From Gavia stellata (Eukaryota > Chordata > Aves > Gaviiformes > Gaviidae), in the NCBI RefSeq assembly GCF_030936135.1, contig NC_082611.1, positions 310,001 through 374,000 of the forward strand: DNA of 64,000 nucleotides. Reading direction: 5' to 3'. The notes under the pieces are model-generated. The model was not told where the DNA came from, ran no database searches, and worked only from the letters and a program-made list of their open reading frames with translations. The translations under genes and the position numbers were made by a program. Shown here in pieces: positions 1 through 15,000 of this stretch; position 1 is the first letter of the stretch; each line of letters starts with the position of its first letter.

Positions 1-2802
1 ACAACTAGAAGGCCCTGCATTTGTGTATGTTAACATCAAGCATCGGTCCAAGAACAGTTACAGCCGCAGAAGGTGGTCCCACAAAATTGCAGAATGCTCT
101 GAAGAAAAATCCCCTGAGGCCAGATCACGTGCATCTTTGCTGAATTTTAAATACAGCACTGGCACCAGGTAGAGTTTGCAGTAGCTTATCAGAAGTCCAA
201 GAAAACAGAATATATTCATTATGACCCCAAGTAAATGTTGGGGTTTTGTTTTTTTTTTTTTAATCTGAAGCTGTCATTGGAGGCATGGTAATACGAAGGC
301 CCCTGCCTTTTGAGACGCACACTTTTCAGTCAGAATATTGGTGACGATCTTAGGGAGCAGAATCAGATCTCTGAATCTACAACCATTTGTAATAAGAACA
401 AAGCATATACTTTTTAACAAGATGTTTTGATAACAATGTGAAGTTACACACCCCACAGATCAAGAGCTCTGGTGTTGATACATCAGGGGGTTCTGCTGCC
501 ATCCAGAGGGACCTCAACAGACTGGAGAAACGGGCAGACAGGAATCATGCAGTTCCCTTTTTTGAACTACAAACTCCTCCTCCTGGGGAGGAATAATCCC
601 ATGAAGCAGTATATGCTGGGGGCTGATGGGCTGGAAAGCAGCTTTGCAGAAAAGGACCTGGGGTCCCGGTGGACACCAATCTGAACGTGAGCCAGCAATG
701 TGCCCTTGCCACAAAGAAGGCAAATGGTATCCTGGGCTGCACTAGGAGGAATGTTGCCAATATGTTGATGGAGGTGATCCTTCCCCTCTATTCAGCACTG
801 GTAAGATCACACCTGAACTACTGTGTCCAGGTCTGGGCTCCTCAGTAAGAGAGACATGGAGCTACTGGATAGAGTCCAGAGAAGGATTGCTAAGACTATA
901 ACAGAGTGGAGAATCTCTCATTTGAGGAAAGGCTGAGAGACATGGGATTGTTCAGCCTAGAGAAGAAAAGGCTCAGGGGAAATCTCAGCAATGTACATAA
1001 ATATCTGTAGGGGAAGTGTAAAGAGGATGGAGTCAGGCTGTTTTCAGCAGTGGGCCAAACTGAAACACAGGAGGTTCCATTTGAATGCCAAGAAACACTT
1101 TTTTACTATGAGGGTGACCAAGCACTGGCACAGGCTGCCCAGAGAGTCTGTGGAATCTCCATCCTTGGCGATACCCAAAAGCTGTTCAGACACAGTTCTG
1201 GACAACTGGCTCTAGGTGGTCCTGCTTGAGCAGGGAGGTTGGATAAGACCACCTCCAGAGGTCCCTCAGTCCTTCTGTGAATCTGTAAGAGCAGCAAGCA
1301 AGTTTTCTTCCTGAAGGATGCAGTCTGCAGGCTGAAGGCTACAGTCATTAACCCGAGCTCAAAGTTTTTGAACTAAAAAAAAAATTCAGTTGCTGAAGAC
1401 AGAACTGGACATTACTTTTTTTTAAATAAGCAAGTACTCTTAAGTCCCCTCCAGCAACAGTTTGTAACTTGTAACATGGAAAGAGCATAAGCAAGCATCT
1501 TCTGGACTCTGATCATTATGAAAGGTGTCCCTAAAACTACCGATCAGTTTCTAAAGTCATAGCACTGCAATAATGGTTGACAGAGGAGGTAACAGGCAGG
1601 AAGAACTAACTCCCGAACATGCTTTCTCTAGCACTGAGGCCCAGATGATTATAGTAACTGAAATTCTGCTTGTAAAACTCAAAAGAATAAGGCTACATAG
1701 GGATTAACATTTTCATGGTATTCAGTCTCTCTCCTGCTGCCCACCTAAATGCATTTTAGCTACCTAGACTTAGGACCAAAAAACCATCTACCAGTGAACA
1801 GGTAGCAGAATGCTGGAACAGAAGTTTATTCTGAGTCTAGGCCCTATGAATTTCTCTATTTACAAGCAACATGGTGCTAACTTTCAGAGACCACAAGCAG
1901 ACATTAAAAGTATCTCACTGAAATAGAGTGTTCTGGTATACCCAAGAGGCAGAAACACTGTTGGATTCTTTAGGGAAACCCGCAAGTTGCAAACTATGTA
2001 TTTAAGTGCAAATTACTCTTGATGACTACTAGAGGCCTGCTTACTAAACACCCCAGTAGATTGTATAGGAAGAATCAGAAAAAAACAACATTTAGAGATT
2101 AGCGACCAAAAGGTATATAGAACAAATGACATGTGAAGAAGATACAGAAATATTACTTATTTTCTTACAATGGGGCAACTACAAAAGCAACAAATGAAAG
2201 TACTAATTGCTTCACAGGTTCTTTAAGACAACACTCAAGTAATTCTTTCTTCTGCAATGCTATGGATATGAGAATTAAGTTAGAACCAATCCATTTGAGG
2301 CTACTGAATACAAAGATACTAACTGTGACTCATTAATTCCTTGAGGGTCATGACAGGAGAGGCTGAGAAAGAATATTGGAGAAGTATCACTGTTCTTACT
2401 TTCTTCCCTAACCATCTGGCAGTAGTTCCTGCCACAGACAGGACATGGCATAGAAGTTCTTACTATGACAAACTCCTAGCCCAGTTCCAATCCTTTATAT
2501 CATAAAATTTTAACATAACCCATTATGCTATCAAGCCTACATTAGAAAGCAATGTATCCTAAAAATCCAAGCATCAAGTCATCAGGATACAAGGGAACTT
2601 TGATGAGTTTAAAAGGTACTTGAAAAATCAGAACCCATATTTAGTGCAACACTTAATTTTAAGTTAAACTTAAAGCCACTATGTCCCGCTCATTTACTCT
2701 TCAAGTTGTTCTCTCCAGATTTAAATCTCGGCAATTTACTTGCACAACAGATTTTGAAGTTTATCTAAGATATTTGGCACTTCTTATAAGAAGTAAAGTT
2801 AC
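1..2802 (-). other. PDPK1 intron 2 (partial)
   Basis: AT-rich intronic sequence left of the exon 2 donor. It contains a CR1 copy at about 465-1292 and a T-run at 248-262. I saw no PDPK1 exon 3 (the VVLARELATS region) in any frame, so that exon must lie left of the window. Nothing else is recognised. Confidence 0.8.
465..1292 (+). mobile_element. CR1 LINE fragment (3' portion), plus strand
   Basis: Matches the CR1 3' third: a CCATCCAGAGGGACCT start, the CTGGGCTGCA block, CCCCTCTATTCAGCACTGGTAAGA, the GAAAGGCTGAGAGAC and TTCAGCCTAGAGAAGAAAAGG blocks, GCACTGGCACAGGCTGCCCAGAG, and a degenerate 3' end near TTCTGTGAATCTGT. The reverse-transcriptase frame is broken by many indels and stops, so the copy is dead and moderately old. 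It lies in PDPK1 intron 2 in the opposite orientation to the gene. Ends are approximate. Confidence 0.9.
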
Positions 2803-3072
2803 CGTTGAAAAAGATCCTTCACCCAGAATTTTTCCAAATTTGAAGTCATCAGGTCGTTTCTTTCGAGGCTGTGGAGGCTGCTGTCCTGTATGTTGCTGCA
2901 AGGAGTTTGAACTAGCTCTTGATTCAGCTGCAGTGCCCTCCATGTTAGATCCCTGTCTGCTGCCACAGGTGGAAATGACAGATGGAGTGCTGGAATCTGC
3001 TTGGTTCCTCACCATTGATGGGGATGAACAGGAGCATAACACGACGCTAGACTGGATTGGAACAGCATCATA
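2803..3072 (-). CDS. PDPK1: PDPK1 coding exon 2 (N-terminal linker and glycine-rich loop)
   Basis: The exon has a TTTTCAG acceptor immediately right of 3072 and a GTAACT donor at 2797-2802. Its 270 nt are in phase 0 and encode residues 9-98. The Ser/Thr/Gln-rich linker is less conserved than the last 25 residues (QPRKKRP, then DDFKFGKILGEGSFST), which enter the kinase domain. The frame open beyond 2803 is intron read-through. Confidence 0.95.
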
Positions 3073-6000
3073 CTGAAAAGAGAAATGAAACTGTTATTCC
3101 CATACCTTCAAATAATTACCACTCACATCTGCACTTTATTTTCATACGAGCATCATATAAAGTCCTATTTGAAAGGGCTACCATTAAAATGTCTTTAGGA
3201 GGGAATGTTAGTGTTTATTTTGGAAATGGCAGCTCTTAATTTGTTAAACAACTCTGTTTAGGTCACGCTGCGCACATACATATAGCCAAAAGTCAAAAGT
3301 CTGAGTGCTACTATTCAAGAATGCTTTTTTTCAAACTCAAAAAAACCAAGCTCCCTAACACCAAGATATCAAATTTCACAGTACATTCTTGTACGAATAA
3401 CATGATCTTTAAACTTTATTTCGTGCTTAGAGACTGAGCTATCTGTCTGATTTTAACAAGTAGTAGTTTTCCTGAAACTAAAAGAATTATCTAGTTATGC
3501 AATGAACACCTGTATTCACAAGTAATATTAGCTTAGAGATCCAAGTTACAATGAACTGTAAATGAACAAGTAAAGCATGAAAACTTTAATGAAGTCAAAG
3601 GATACATTCCTACATTTTTACTTGGAATCTCAGTTTCTCCAATAGTATTTCTCTTCAATACACATTGAGGAAGGACAGAAAGAAAAGAGAGAACAACATA
3701 TAGAAGGCAGATCAGCTGGAGGGCTTAATAATCAGCAGTATCTAATACTTTTTTTGAAGAACACTCTTGTCCATGACCTTTTAAAACAAGGGAGATTACA
3801 CTATTTAAATTGTACATATGGTCACATAAAGACATACCAAATCCCAAATGAACAACCAGATATAGGCCAGAAAACGGCAAGTACAAGAAGATACACTCCA
3901 AATACTGATTCTTGTAATGTACAAAGCAAATCATCATTTGGTACCCTTTTATCAATTTTTCCCAAGTAAGACCAAGGAAACTTGTCAAGCTGCTTTCCCT
4001 CCCTGCTGGTAATATATCTCCATTAGTCTGTCAGGTATCTGCTTCAAATGTTTTACTTGAAACTGGCCGGAACACACAGATAACAGGAGAGCTCTGCTCA
4101 ACTACTTCTGACAATAAAAACTGAAATGGTATGCAAACAGAGGGAATATATAAGAAAATTAACACCAAGTCTAAGCATTATTTTTTAATCTCAGTATTCT
4201 AACATACATCCAGCAGAATGAAACTATGACAATGAAAATCTCCTAACCTCAAAAGAGATGTATTATACAACCCTGACCTAGTCTGTAACATACCTCATGT
4301 TGATATTCAGATAAATATTACTTCTGACAAAAATATTTTTTCTCATTAATTTCAATTTGATTCAGCACAATTTTCTGCATTTCTATCAGAAAGCACTTTA
4401 GAAGGGAATTGGACTTGCATTCAATCATGCATATGGGCTTACAACACCTAGCTCCCAAAACCAGCAATTACTCACTTGGCTGTGCTCTATGCAGTAGGGA
4501 AAAGCAGCCCTTATTTACTGCTAAACTTCTTTCAAAAATAAGATACAATCCGTAAATACACTTCACTTACACATTTAGTGGCATTACAGAACAATGAGAC
4601 ACAAACATATTTCTACTCACGCAAACGTATACTTTCTAAATTGAGACAAAGGTAGCAAGGTCAAAAAGAGTACAGCTAAAACTCTCCATTTTCTCCACTC
4701 TCATAATTGATACATAAATATCAATTCCCACAAGATTGAAAATAAATTATTATTAAGCAACTATTGTAAACAACATCTTTCAAGAAGCATAAGGGAAGAT
4801 TCCCTTTCCAATCTGAGTGCAGCCTACTTGCTCCAGGATCTCTCTTGCTCTTCAAGGCTTTTTCCAAGAACTATGACTACACCAATAGGGCAGCAGACCA
4901 AGAACAGGTAACAGCTTCTTTTATTAGACCTTTGTCTGAGCTTTGTGGTACAGTGGAGACTGATGAGGAATCTGCCTATAATGATAGGTATTTGCTATAT
5001 TTTGTACAGCTTTTGTGACGACAAAAGGGGGGCAAAGCTGGAGGAAGACCTGGAGACAGATGGGAGAATTTTGCTTTTCAAAAAGTTCACTGACTCCCCC
5101 AGAGAGCAGTATATGTCCTCAGAATCCGTTATGCAGCATTCTTCCCTTTGAAGAGAAGAAAGTATATTGATGCTATTATTATGAAAACAGCACATACACA
5201 TTAAAGTATGTGTGCGGTAGGTCACAGTTCCTTTTATGCCTTCTATGCAGATATTTTAGCTGACACCTTCCCCAGACTAGTTATTGCCCCTAACATTCTC
5301 ATAGCCCAGCTGAATCACCTTTCTTTCAGACAGCTACTCAAACAGCAGCCTGTATAATTAGAATTAAAAACAGATTGTACTCTTTTCTATCAAGAGTGCA
5401 GCAAGGCTGACACAAGCGTAACTGCTCAACAACTGAAGTGATGCCAATATAAGAAACATCCCATTAATTGAAATGTAGTAAATAAGAAACACATGCACAC
5501 AGACTAAATATATTAGGATTTAAGTGATATACTGGCTCCAGTCAGGCTATTCTAGAGCAACTGAGGGTTTACAGGTAAATAAAGCAGCAGCATTGGGGGG
5601 GATCTGATTAGATTCTACAGCTAGCAAGATGACCTTGAAAAAACAAACAAACAAGAAAAAACCCACCACAAAAGCACCAGAGAGCACTGAGAAAAAGGGC
5701 GAAAAAGGTGGTGTATGCAGTATATTCCCTTGCACAGTATCTGAAACTAAGTCATAATGAATATCAAGTATAGAAAAGTCCTAAGGGAAGAAGAGACAGG
5801 AGTAAAGGACTTTGTAGGAAGAGGTTATTTCCAGCCAAAGTATAACATCAATTATTCCCCTGACTTTCTCAAAGGAAGGTCAAGATTAAGAACAAGGACA
5901 GAGGAAGATGCAATAAAGTATGAGTTACCTAAGAAATGACAGAACTATGCAACTAGGTATGTTTCACCTGAACATTTATAGAAAAGGTCACTCCTACACT

Positions 6001-9000
6001 TGGTCTTTCCACACTGCACGTATTCTTGTTTAGTATTTTGTGTCCTGTATTATTTACCTTCTGAGTCTTATTTTGAAAGATTCCAAAAAATATGTCTGCA
6101 GAGGCTATACATATTTCTACATGTATGTCTTCACATATGCCAGAGACAGAATACAGGCTAGCTCATCTGATCTAACCTCGTACAGCCACTCTTTTGCAAA
6201 AAATCAGATTTAAGATTCTGTTTCTGCTAGATACAGACATTTTTAGTGAGATATGAAGTCAATCACTGAAGAATTTAAAAAGCTTCTAAACTGCGTCTGC
6301 AGTTCTCAGAAGCTTGAGGATGCTCTCCTTCCAGCGATTATCAACATTTCTCAGCTGGCAAGCCAGGGAAAGCACAGACCCTCACATAGTGACAACAGAC
6401 TTACCTATTGCATGTCATGGATCACGGTGGGCCACAGTGATAACCACTGACCTAATCATTCTATCTTTGCTTTTAAAAAACCAGTCTCTAATACTACCTA
6501 CTTTCCCAAGCTCTTAAGGGTACTGTTTCTAATTTACTTCCATATAGAAATTGTTTCCTTCTTAGTGCAACACACTGTGAGTTTGAAAACCTAAATCAGG
6601 AAGAAAATAAAAAATCTGCTGCAGGTAAGTGGAATTACAGATCAACAGACATATCAAAATCTTCGTTAACTAATTTTCACTAAATCGCTAGAAACAGGCT
6701 TCCTTTTATTTACATGCCATGTGAACTAAGTCCTTACATTGTTCTTTTCCCCTCTTGCCTGCAAACAATAGAAATAAACTTTAAGCGAAGAAAACTTGAA
6801 TCAATGCAAAAAGCCCAGTAGATACCGCTACATTTTTCCTTTTATACTTTCCTTGCTCTCCTTTGTATGAAAAGCCAGTCACAGGCAAAGCTCCCAGCTA
6901 TCTAAAAGGACCCATGCTTTTTGGAATCCTTTTTGCAATTCAGCATTTTGACAACAGCACTACCACTACAACTTTTTATACATCTAAGCACATACTGTGC
7001 ATCAAACAAATACCACACTGCTCTAAAGCAAGTACAACCACAACAACTGCATCTGTAATACTGAATCTCTAGCTGCATTAAGACACAGGGCAGACATGAT
7101 CAGAAAAGCTCTTCCATCCCCTTACCTATAAAGCCAATTTTTTTGGAAGCAGACCTTGCTGACAGAAAGTATTATTTACGCAAAGCAACATGAGCTCGAC
7201 ACCTCAACTGGGACATTTATTTTGATTATAAACAATGCTGACAACTTTATAAGCTAGAACATTGGCACAATCCTCTTATGAATGTTTTTTATGGTAAACT
7301 GTATTGCAGGTCTACTAAATGAAATAATGCAGATAGACATCCATAAAACATTTGACTTGGCATTATATAACATCTGAAATACAGAATACTGTTGATTAAA
7401 ATTAATATAGGACGTATTCTAAGTAAAACTGGTTAAATTCTTAAAACAACTTATAATAGTCATCCCCAAACAAGGATCTCTTCCAGTTCACCCCTGGATT
7501 GACTCTCAAACCAAAAAGGTTGAAAGAAAAAGAATAATTGCATGAATTTAAAGACTCAAAAAACCCACACACCATCTGGCAAAAAAATGTATCTCTTACT
7601 TAAAGCAATCTACAGCTTTTGGTAAATTAGACAGACAGTGAGACCTTACTTTTGTCTCTACCAAAACATTACTACAAATTAAAATATGGCCCAAGAACTT
7701 AGGCAAAATGGTGGGAAACAAGTGGACAAAGAACTTAAGCCAGTCCATACCTGAATATACAGAACTAGAAAGCATCAACTAGAAGAATCAAAGTCTTACT
7801 GCCACTAGTACTCTGCAAACATTAAGGAGAAAACCAAAACAAACTAGTTTCAGGAGAAACATCAAGACACTGAACCCCTGGAAAAACACCTAATCATCTG
7901 ACTGGATTAAGCTCCTGAAGTCTGTGTTTATTAAAGAATCTGACTGTTTTATCCTTGTGGTATCAGAGAATACAGAACTCTAAAAATTAGGATCACCTAG
8001 TTCAACACAAGTCTTACTGGATAAAAGAATTACTGAGTGGTATATGTCCTAAGTGTTGGACTAAATTATAAGAAGTTCACAGACTATCATGGAGATAAAC
8101 CAATACAAACATGTATGCTCTACATCCGCAAACTCTGCTTAAGAAATGATAGGATTCAGAAAGCAACATAGCAGCACTCTAGGATCGCTATGAATTAATC
8201 TTTTCACTTGCAAATGCAATTTGAGAGGCTTTCAAAACAGATACTACATGATACAGTAGAAGATACCCTCCCTGGCTGTCAGAGTATCCAATCACAGCTT
8301 TTACATCTCTGCCAAACATAGCCCTTTGATACAGAAACAGGAAGATCTTCCAAAAATCTATGAATCTAAGATTCAATGTCCAAATTAATACACTTGTCTT
8401 CAAGTAAAAATATGGAGTCCATCTATTTATCTGTGCAACTGAGGAGGAATATAGGCCTTTATTTCACATTGAGAGAAGGTAATTGCTTTCATAGGACAGG
8501 TGTTAGGTAGTTTTAGAGATAAAGCTGGCTTACTACTATTTATCAATACTGAGATTCTGCTAAAGACCGTTTGATAGGCTTGGCCTGAGAGGTTTTGTGA
8601 ATTATTTTGATATTGTCATACAAGTAAAAAATTCTGAAATAGAAATTTATTTTGTATTGCTTATAATTTAAACATTGACAACCTGGGGTCTCCTAAGGAT
8701 CCACCTACAAAATGCAAAGGGAAAAAATGAACAGCTAGGCAGTTATATTTAATATATTCTTTCCATGCCACACTAGTTGACAAAGATGCAGCAACTGCAT
8801 CTGACATATATCTCATATTTGAAAAAGAGCATACGAAGGGGCAATTAACAGATATTATGCACAGCTTTCCCATTGGCCTCCTCACCCTCATATCCCGCAA
8901 TGAAAATGTTTACCTTCTCCAGGTTCTCCAATACCTATTTGTGACAGCCTCCATTTCAAAGGCTAGAGTGCAACACATCCTGGAAGTTGCAGCATATTCC

Positions 9001-12000
9001 AAAAGGAAAAAGTAACTCATTAGGTCAGATACTAAGATGGGCCTGAATATATGTCCTCAAACTATTCCTCATAGTACCTAAAAGATAATGCAGGCAAAAG
9101 CAGGGTAGTTCAGCTATAAGAAACATAAGATACAAAAAAAACACTGATTCAGAATAAAAAAAATCCAACTAAAAGCCTCACCTTCCAGTGCAGGGAGCAC
9201 AGTACAGGTGGCACTTCCCATTATATACCAATCCCATCCAGGAGTGGTTTGCAGGAAATGTAATTATTATCGTGTGATCCCTACCAATATTCAACACCAG
9301 TTTTCCTTTCATAAACGCTGGACACTGCTACACCAGAGTGACTGCCATGAATGAAGGCAACCCAGAACAATAATAGACGGTGTGCTTTCATAAACTGCAG
9401 TAAACATCAATTCTCATACCTTATATCCTCATGCCTATTTATGCTCTGGACTTCTGTCTAAAAATGGACTGTCAGACTTTCTGCTAAGTGACCAACAGCA
9501 TCTTCTTTCTATTAACCGATTGTACATGTGTGTATAGAGAGAAAAAATATACTGACTAATTTATGAAACTCCGTTGCATGCCAGTTTCCATTTACATATG
9601 CTTAGAAGTTTGTCAGATAATCTAAAGAATGTAATAACACATCCATTTGTCAACATTATTACCACCTTTAAGGAATTCAAATATTTGCCTAAAGAAAGAG
9701 GAAATCCATTCATATGCCTTAAAAAGTGTCACTAGATGCTGTCAGACTGTCTTATCATTATAACATAAAATCAAGCATGTAATGGACAAAACTCAGATTA
9801 AGCCAAACCTCACCAGTACTTCTGAATGCACTACACAACTAGTAACCTGTTTACCCACTTAACAGATTAACTTTGACTTTAATACATACAGCTATATTAA
9901 AAAAATTAAAACACCATAGTAATTGGGAGGTATTTAAAAACTCGTACTCTGCTCACACTTTCAGCTTGATAGAAGATTACGTATCTCCCCAATCAGGAAG
10001 GAATACCACTAGACTGGAACAGTAAGGAAATCAGACTTAGAAGTATGCTTTCACATTCTGAAATCTGAGGAAAAAATTGCCAAAGACTTTAAAGAACCAC
10101 ACTCAACAGTCATTCATTGAAAAGAAGGAACACTTTTCAAAAAACTTATTCTAACTGAATACTACATTGGCAAATACCTAGTCTTCTCTGGGATTAAAAC
10201 TTTAAGTCATACTTTAATGACTTATCTCTGTGCAGCACAGCACGCAAAATGTAGTGTTAATGCAAAATGTAGTGTTAAAAAATCTAGTCAAAAAATTAAT
10301 CTGATCAAAACGGATTATATTAAGGCATTTAAAAATCTCCTGGTTTTAGGTACAAAGCAGTTAACTAAACAAGCTGTTTAATCTTCAACATATCACAAGA
10401 AGTGAAGTTAATATTGAAATGACAGATCTTGTTCAACCTTTCTTAAGGCAGATAATTCAAATGTCTAACACAAAATCATAACTAATAAAATCAATAGGCA
10501 TTTCTAAAAACAAACACCCCTCTCCAAAAAACAAACCAGGCACTTATTAAAAACAGTACTAGGTTACAAAGATGTCGAAGATATTTTCCCAGGACAACAG
10601 GATGTTTTTTTCTACAGAGAAGTTCTCTGAAGATCGTAGTAAGCCATTTTCTTCAGATTACAGTAAACAAACCCTACTCCAAGTATTAGTTATTTGTAGA
10701 TATTAAAAAGGCATTAACATCAAACATTAATCTTCTGTAGCACAGTGGTTTGCATTTATGTTGTGTAGAGCTGCATCAGCACTCTTTCAAACCTCATCAT
10801 CAAATGGTATGCAAAGATTACTGTAGAGAACTTAAGATCCAGCTCATAACACAAGTTGCCCATCAACTCCACATGTCTTGACAAAGCCAACCATTACAGT
10901 CACCAAAACAGTCTGAAACCAAACAATTTGTCAAAATCTATACTTCAATCAAGGTTCATAAATGGTTACCAATTGCTACATTTAAAAGGGCAGATTGAAA
11001 TATCATATTTCAATTATGAAAGCTATTTTAACACAACTTTATTTTGCAAAAGAATCTGAAGTCATACATCTATCTGGAGTGAAATTTTTTGATCTCAGAA
11101 GTTGCCACATGAAAAATCTGTTGCTTAATAGACCATTTTTATGAATAAACCATGCAAATTTCAAAAGCATTCAGTTGTATAAAAGGAGGATTTTTTTGTT
11201 TTTTAAACAGACTGCCATGCTAACTGATCCACCAAAACAACTATGCTCACCTTCGTGCCCAGTGTCATTTGAAACCTCTCAAATGCTGGTAGGTGAGCAC
11301 TTATTGCAGCGCTGCATAAAACTGTTCCCCCCCAAAAAATCTCTTAAAGTATCTTGATGGAAATGACCATCATTTAAAAGAAAAGACGACTTCTTTAAAA
11401 ATAATGTCCTGGTAATACATTTCGAGATTAAAGATTGTAAGTGTTAATGGAAGGGAAAAGCTTGGAGCAAATAAATCTTCAAAGACACTATTCTACCTGA
11501 ACTGTCTGGGACCTTTGCAATAGTGGGAAACAGAAGTATGAAAAGAATTCAAGTTGATGTAGTCTGCTTGATATATTAACAGCTCTAATACAATTTCAAG
11601 AAAATTACAGTAATATGAAGGTAATGTTGAAAATACTTGTAATAAATCATCATAAGATACAGTTATTATTTCAGAGGAAATACATATAAAGCCCTGGCTA
11701 AGCCTGACATAATACCATGCTCTAATAATGTATGAGAATTTGATTAGTAAAACTGTTTTTTTTCAGGGACTTTTTATTACTGTAAGGCACAAGTAGGTTG
11801 TTAAAAAAGACTCTAGTAACTAGCTGGCAGTTTGTCTGCCTCATGTTCAAAATCAATTTTGGAAGATACAAGTCCTGTCTTCAAAACATAATCAAGAAGA
11901 TTAACTTCTAAGAAGAATCAAAATTAATTGATTTTTCTTCTTAAGCTTTCTGGATGGACATCCTCACGAAGTTCATGGTATACAAAGAAGTGTTTTAAAG

Positions 12001-15000
12001 TTTTGGGAGACATACTCTATTGTTCATATAAAATAACCTCAAAACACCAGAAACAAAGCTCAACTCTTGACACCCTACCTCCTTCATAACTAAACTGATC
12101 ACCTACCACCAGTTCCTTACTTTCTGCAGTAAATCTATAACACAGTTTATCCATAAGTGAGTAGTGAGGAACAGATTCATGTTATATCAGCAAAAATATA
12201 ACCAATAGGCTCAAGGATTTGGAAGCACAGAGAACATCTCTACGTTGTTACATTGTTTTGACTCTTTTAAGGAATAAAGGTATTTCATCCACAAGACTGA
12301 TTTTGTTTCTACAGAAATGAATTTCTCATGTACAGAGCAACGTTGACCCAAACATTTTACTTAATGCAAATGCCTTTTTCTAAATTTGACAACCTTACAC
12401 ATACGGTGGTATTTCCTGCAACTAATTTCCAGGATTCTAACTGCAAATTCAGGTAGGCTAATGAAAGGATTTGGAAGAACCTGCATATCAGCCAGTTACC
12501 CTCTAACCTCCCCTACTGCTAAGCAAAACACTTAAGTTCCAAGCACCTTCAGGGGCAGAGACTATTTAAGGCCTCCTTCCACCGCCTTCCTCCCACCCCA
12601 TGCCTCAAAACAGATCAGAAACAGGAAACCACAAAAATCTCTAAGAACCTGAAGTCAGCCTATGGCCCAAATAGCTATATATGTAAACAAGTCATTGAGA
12701 ATTCATTTCACACAAACAGATCCAGGCCAGCTCACAAGAAAACAAAAGCCATCTGTAATCGCAATAGTCTAGATCACATTCTACACCATCAGTTATCTCA
12801 TGAAGCACACCAATATTAAGAGGTGTTGTACAGGATGGATGGGGGCTCATGCTAACAAACACAAAAGGACTTCCTATACTAGGCTCCTTGCTAGCAATTC
12901 TAGGAGGCAAACAGAACAGTTTTGGGTGAAGAGGAGAGAAGCAGCCACACAGAGGTGGCAGTACGTAGATGGAGCATACAAAGGTCTGACAGCACAGTCA
13001 AGAGCTGTAAATTAAATTCCTGCAGGATTACTAAAGAACTTAACAGCAAATTTAGTACTTTCTTTTCAGAGGAATGTGCTAAGCAAGTTAATCCTTGCAA
13101 TTTTTCACCATAAAGAATTATAGAGTATTTGCCAGGTGAAGTATTTACAGCTTGTCTTTTAAAGCAGAAAGAAAGTCTCAACTTCAATATTTAGTCACAC
13201 AACAAACCAGTTATTTCCTACAGCACTCTTGAGTAGAATCCATAAGGTATGAAAAATAAGGTTCTAGACCAAACAGCTAACTTTGTGCATGTTGTATTCA
13301 GTCCTTTCATGAAAAAAAAAAAATCAGCTCCTTCCCCTTTTTTTTGCTTCTTTATTACATATACATACTCTAACTGCGGCACCTGCAAAAAAGTTTTCCC
13401 ATTTGAAATATCAGAAACAATAACTCCTTGGCTTCATACAAATTCTTCAGGAAGCTCCAATATGGAGAAGGATTTTATCTTTCAAACATAGTGTTTTCTG
13501 AATTAAGTTTTTATCTTTCCATATTAAAAAGTAATTTCTCACTTGCATATTTTCTGATGCCATAAATATGCTAGTTCTACAGCAATCCATACAGCTTTTC
13601 TGGAAAAAAAAATTTAGATAAAATACAAGTTTACTGTTAAAAAACGGGGATTACTAAAATATTTCACATCTTCATAGATGTGATATTTTCATTACTTTGC
13701 CAGTTTAGTACTTTTTTTTCAGTCTAACAAAGTGACCGTGCCCCTGGTTTCATGCCTTCTGTACCAAAATTCCTGCAAGTACTTCAACAGTCAGCATCCC
13801 TTTCCAAGCTTTTCCTGCAATGCTGCCTTCCAACTGATCTGCCTTAGGGAAGTGAAATGAGCCCAAGTCTGCAGGGTGTCTTAAAATGCCCAGCTACAGC
13901 AATCTACTTGTAGAGTTTCAAGAGCTATATGAAACAGATAATACTTCTAGCGCTGTAGGTAATAAACCAATAATCCAAAGAATAATTTACTTTCAAAAAG
14001 AAGCCTACCCACACAGTGGACTCATTGCCTAGTTGAACATCACAATTATATCCAGATTATTCTCTGGATTGTCTCCTTTCCACTACTTATCCCAGTTAAA
14101 AGCCTATGCATGAGTGATGAAGACTAGTCATAGCCCTATGCTGAAAACCCAAGAGAAGAGAATATTGAGTAGACAGGTATGTAGGGAAAACCCCTCAAGC
14201 CTGTCTGAAAGTTTTATACCTACAAATAACTACAAACAGAACTCTTACCATAGCCTAGTCTAATTCCTAGCACAGATGCAGAACTTACTCTATTAAGAAC
14301 ACAGTTCTTTGAAAAGTATAGTTTATATTAGTTCCACAGGGGAAAAAAAAAAGCTAGCAGTTTTGTTCAGACATATGCATGACTATACTACAGGTTTTAT
14401 CAGGTCAGAAACACTGGTAGAATCTCGTAATCGCTAGAGCAGCTAAACCTTCCAGTGAAGATGTTGCTGAAAATGAAGTCTGGAAGAATGATTATTTACA
14501 TCTTCATTTTGAGAGGAAGAGCACTTCTTGACAGGACTTCTTGGAATATTCTTCAAAGCTGTGGTCTATTTCTGCCTCTCAGTCTTTTGCCTTTATAGTA
14601 ATCACGGAACTCATTAATGTCATTAATTCCATCACACAAACATTAACAGTAACTTGCTCAGAGTCCCAGAAATACTAGATTTCCCATACTTGATATCATC
14701 TGACTTACAAAAAGGGTAGCTGAATCGAGCCACCTCTATCTGCTACTGCCAGTCAGCACAGACCAGAGAAATATGAAACAGGGTGGAAGAGAAGGAATTA
14801 AAAATAAGTTACCCTGAAAAAATATTTTAGTTTTAACAAAAATGGTCATCAATTTTATTCTTCATTCATTCTCTCTCTGTGTGTTTCTCTTACAGGCATG
14901 GACCTAAACTGTATATAGAAAAGGAACAGAAATGTATTTTGGAGAGAAAAACCTGGAAAGAGAGGCAACAAGCAAGGCCAGAAGCACAACGGGAAGCATA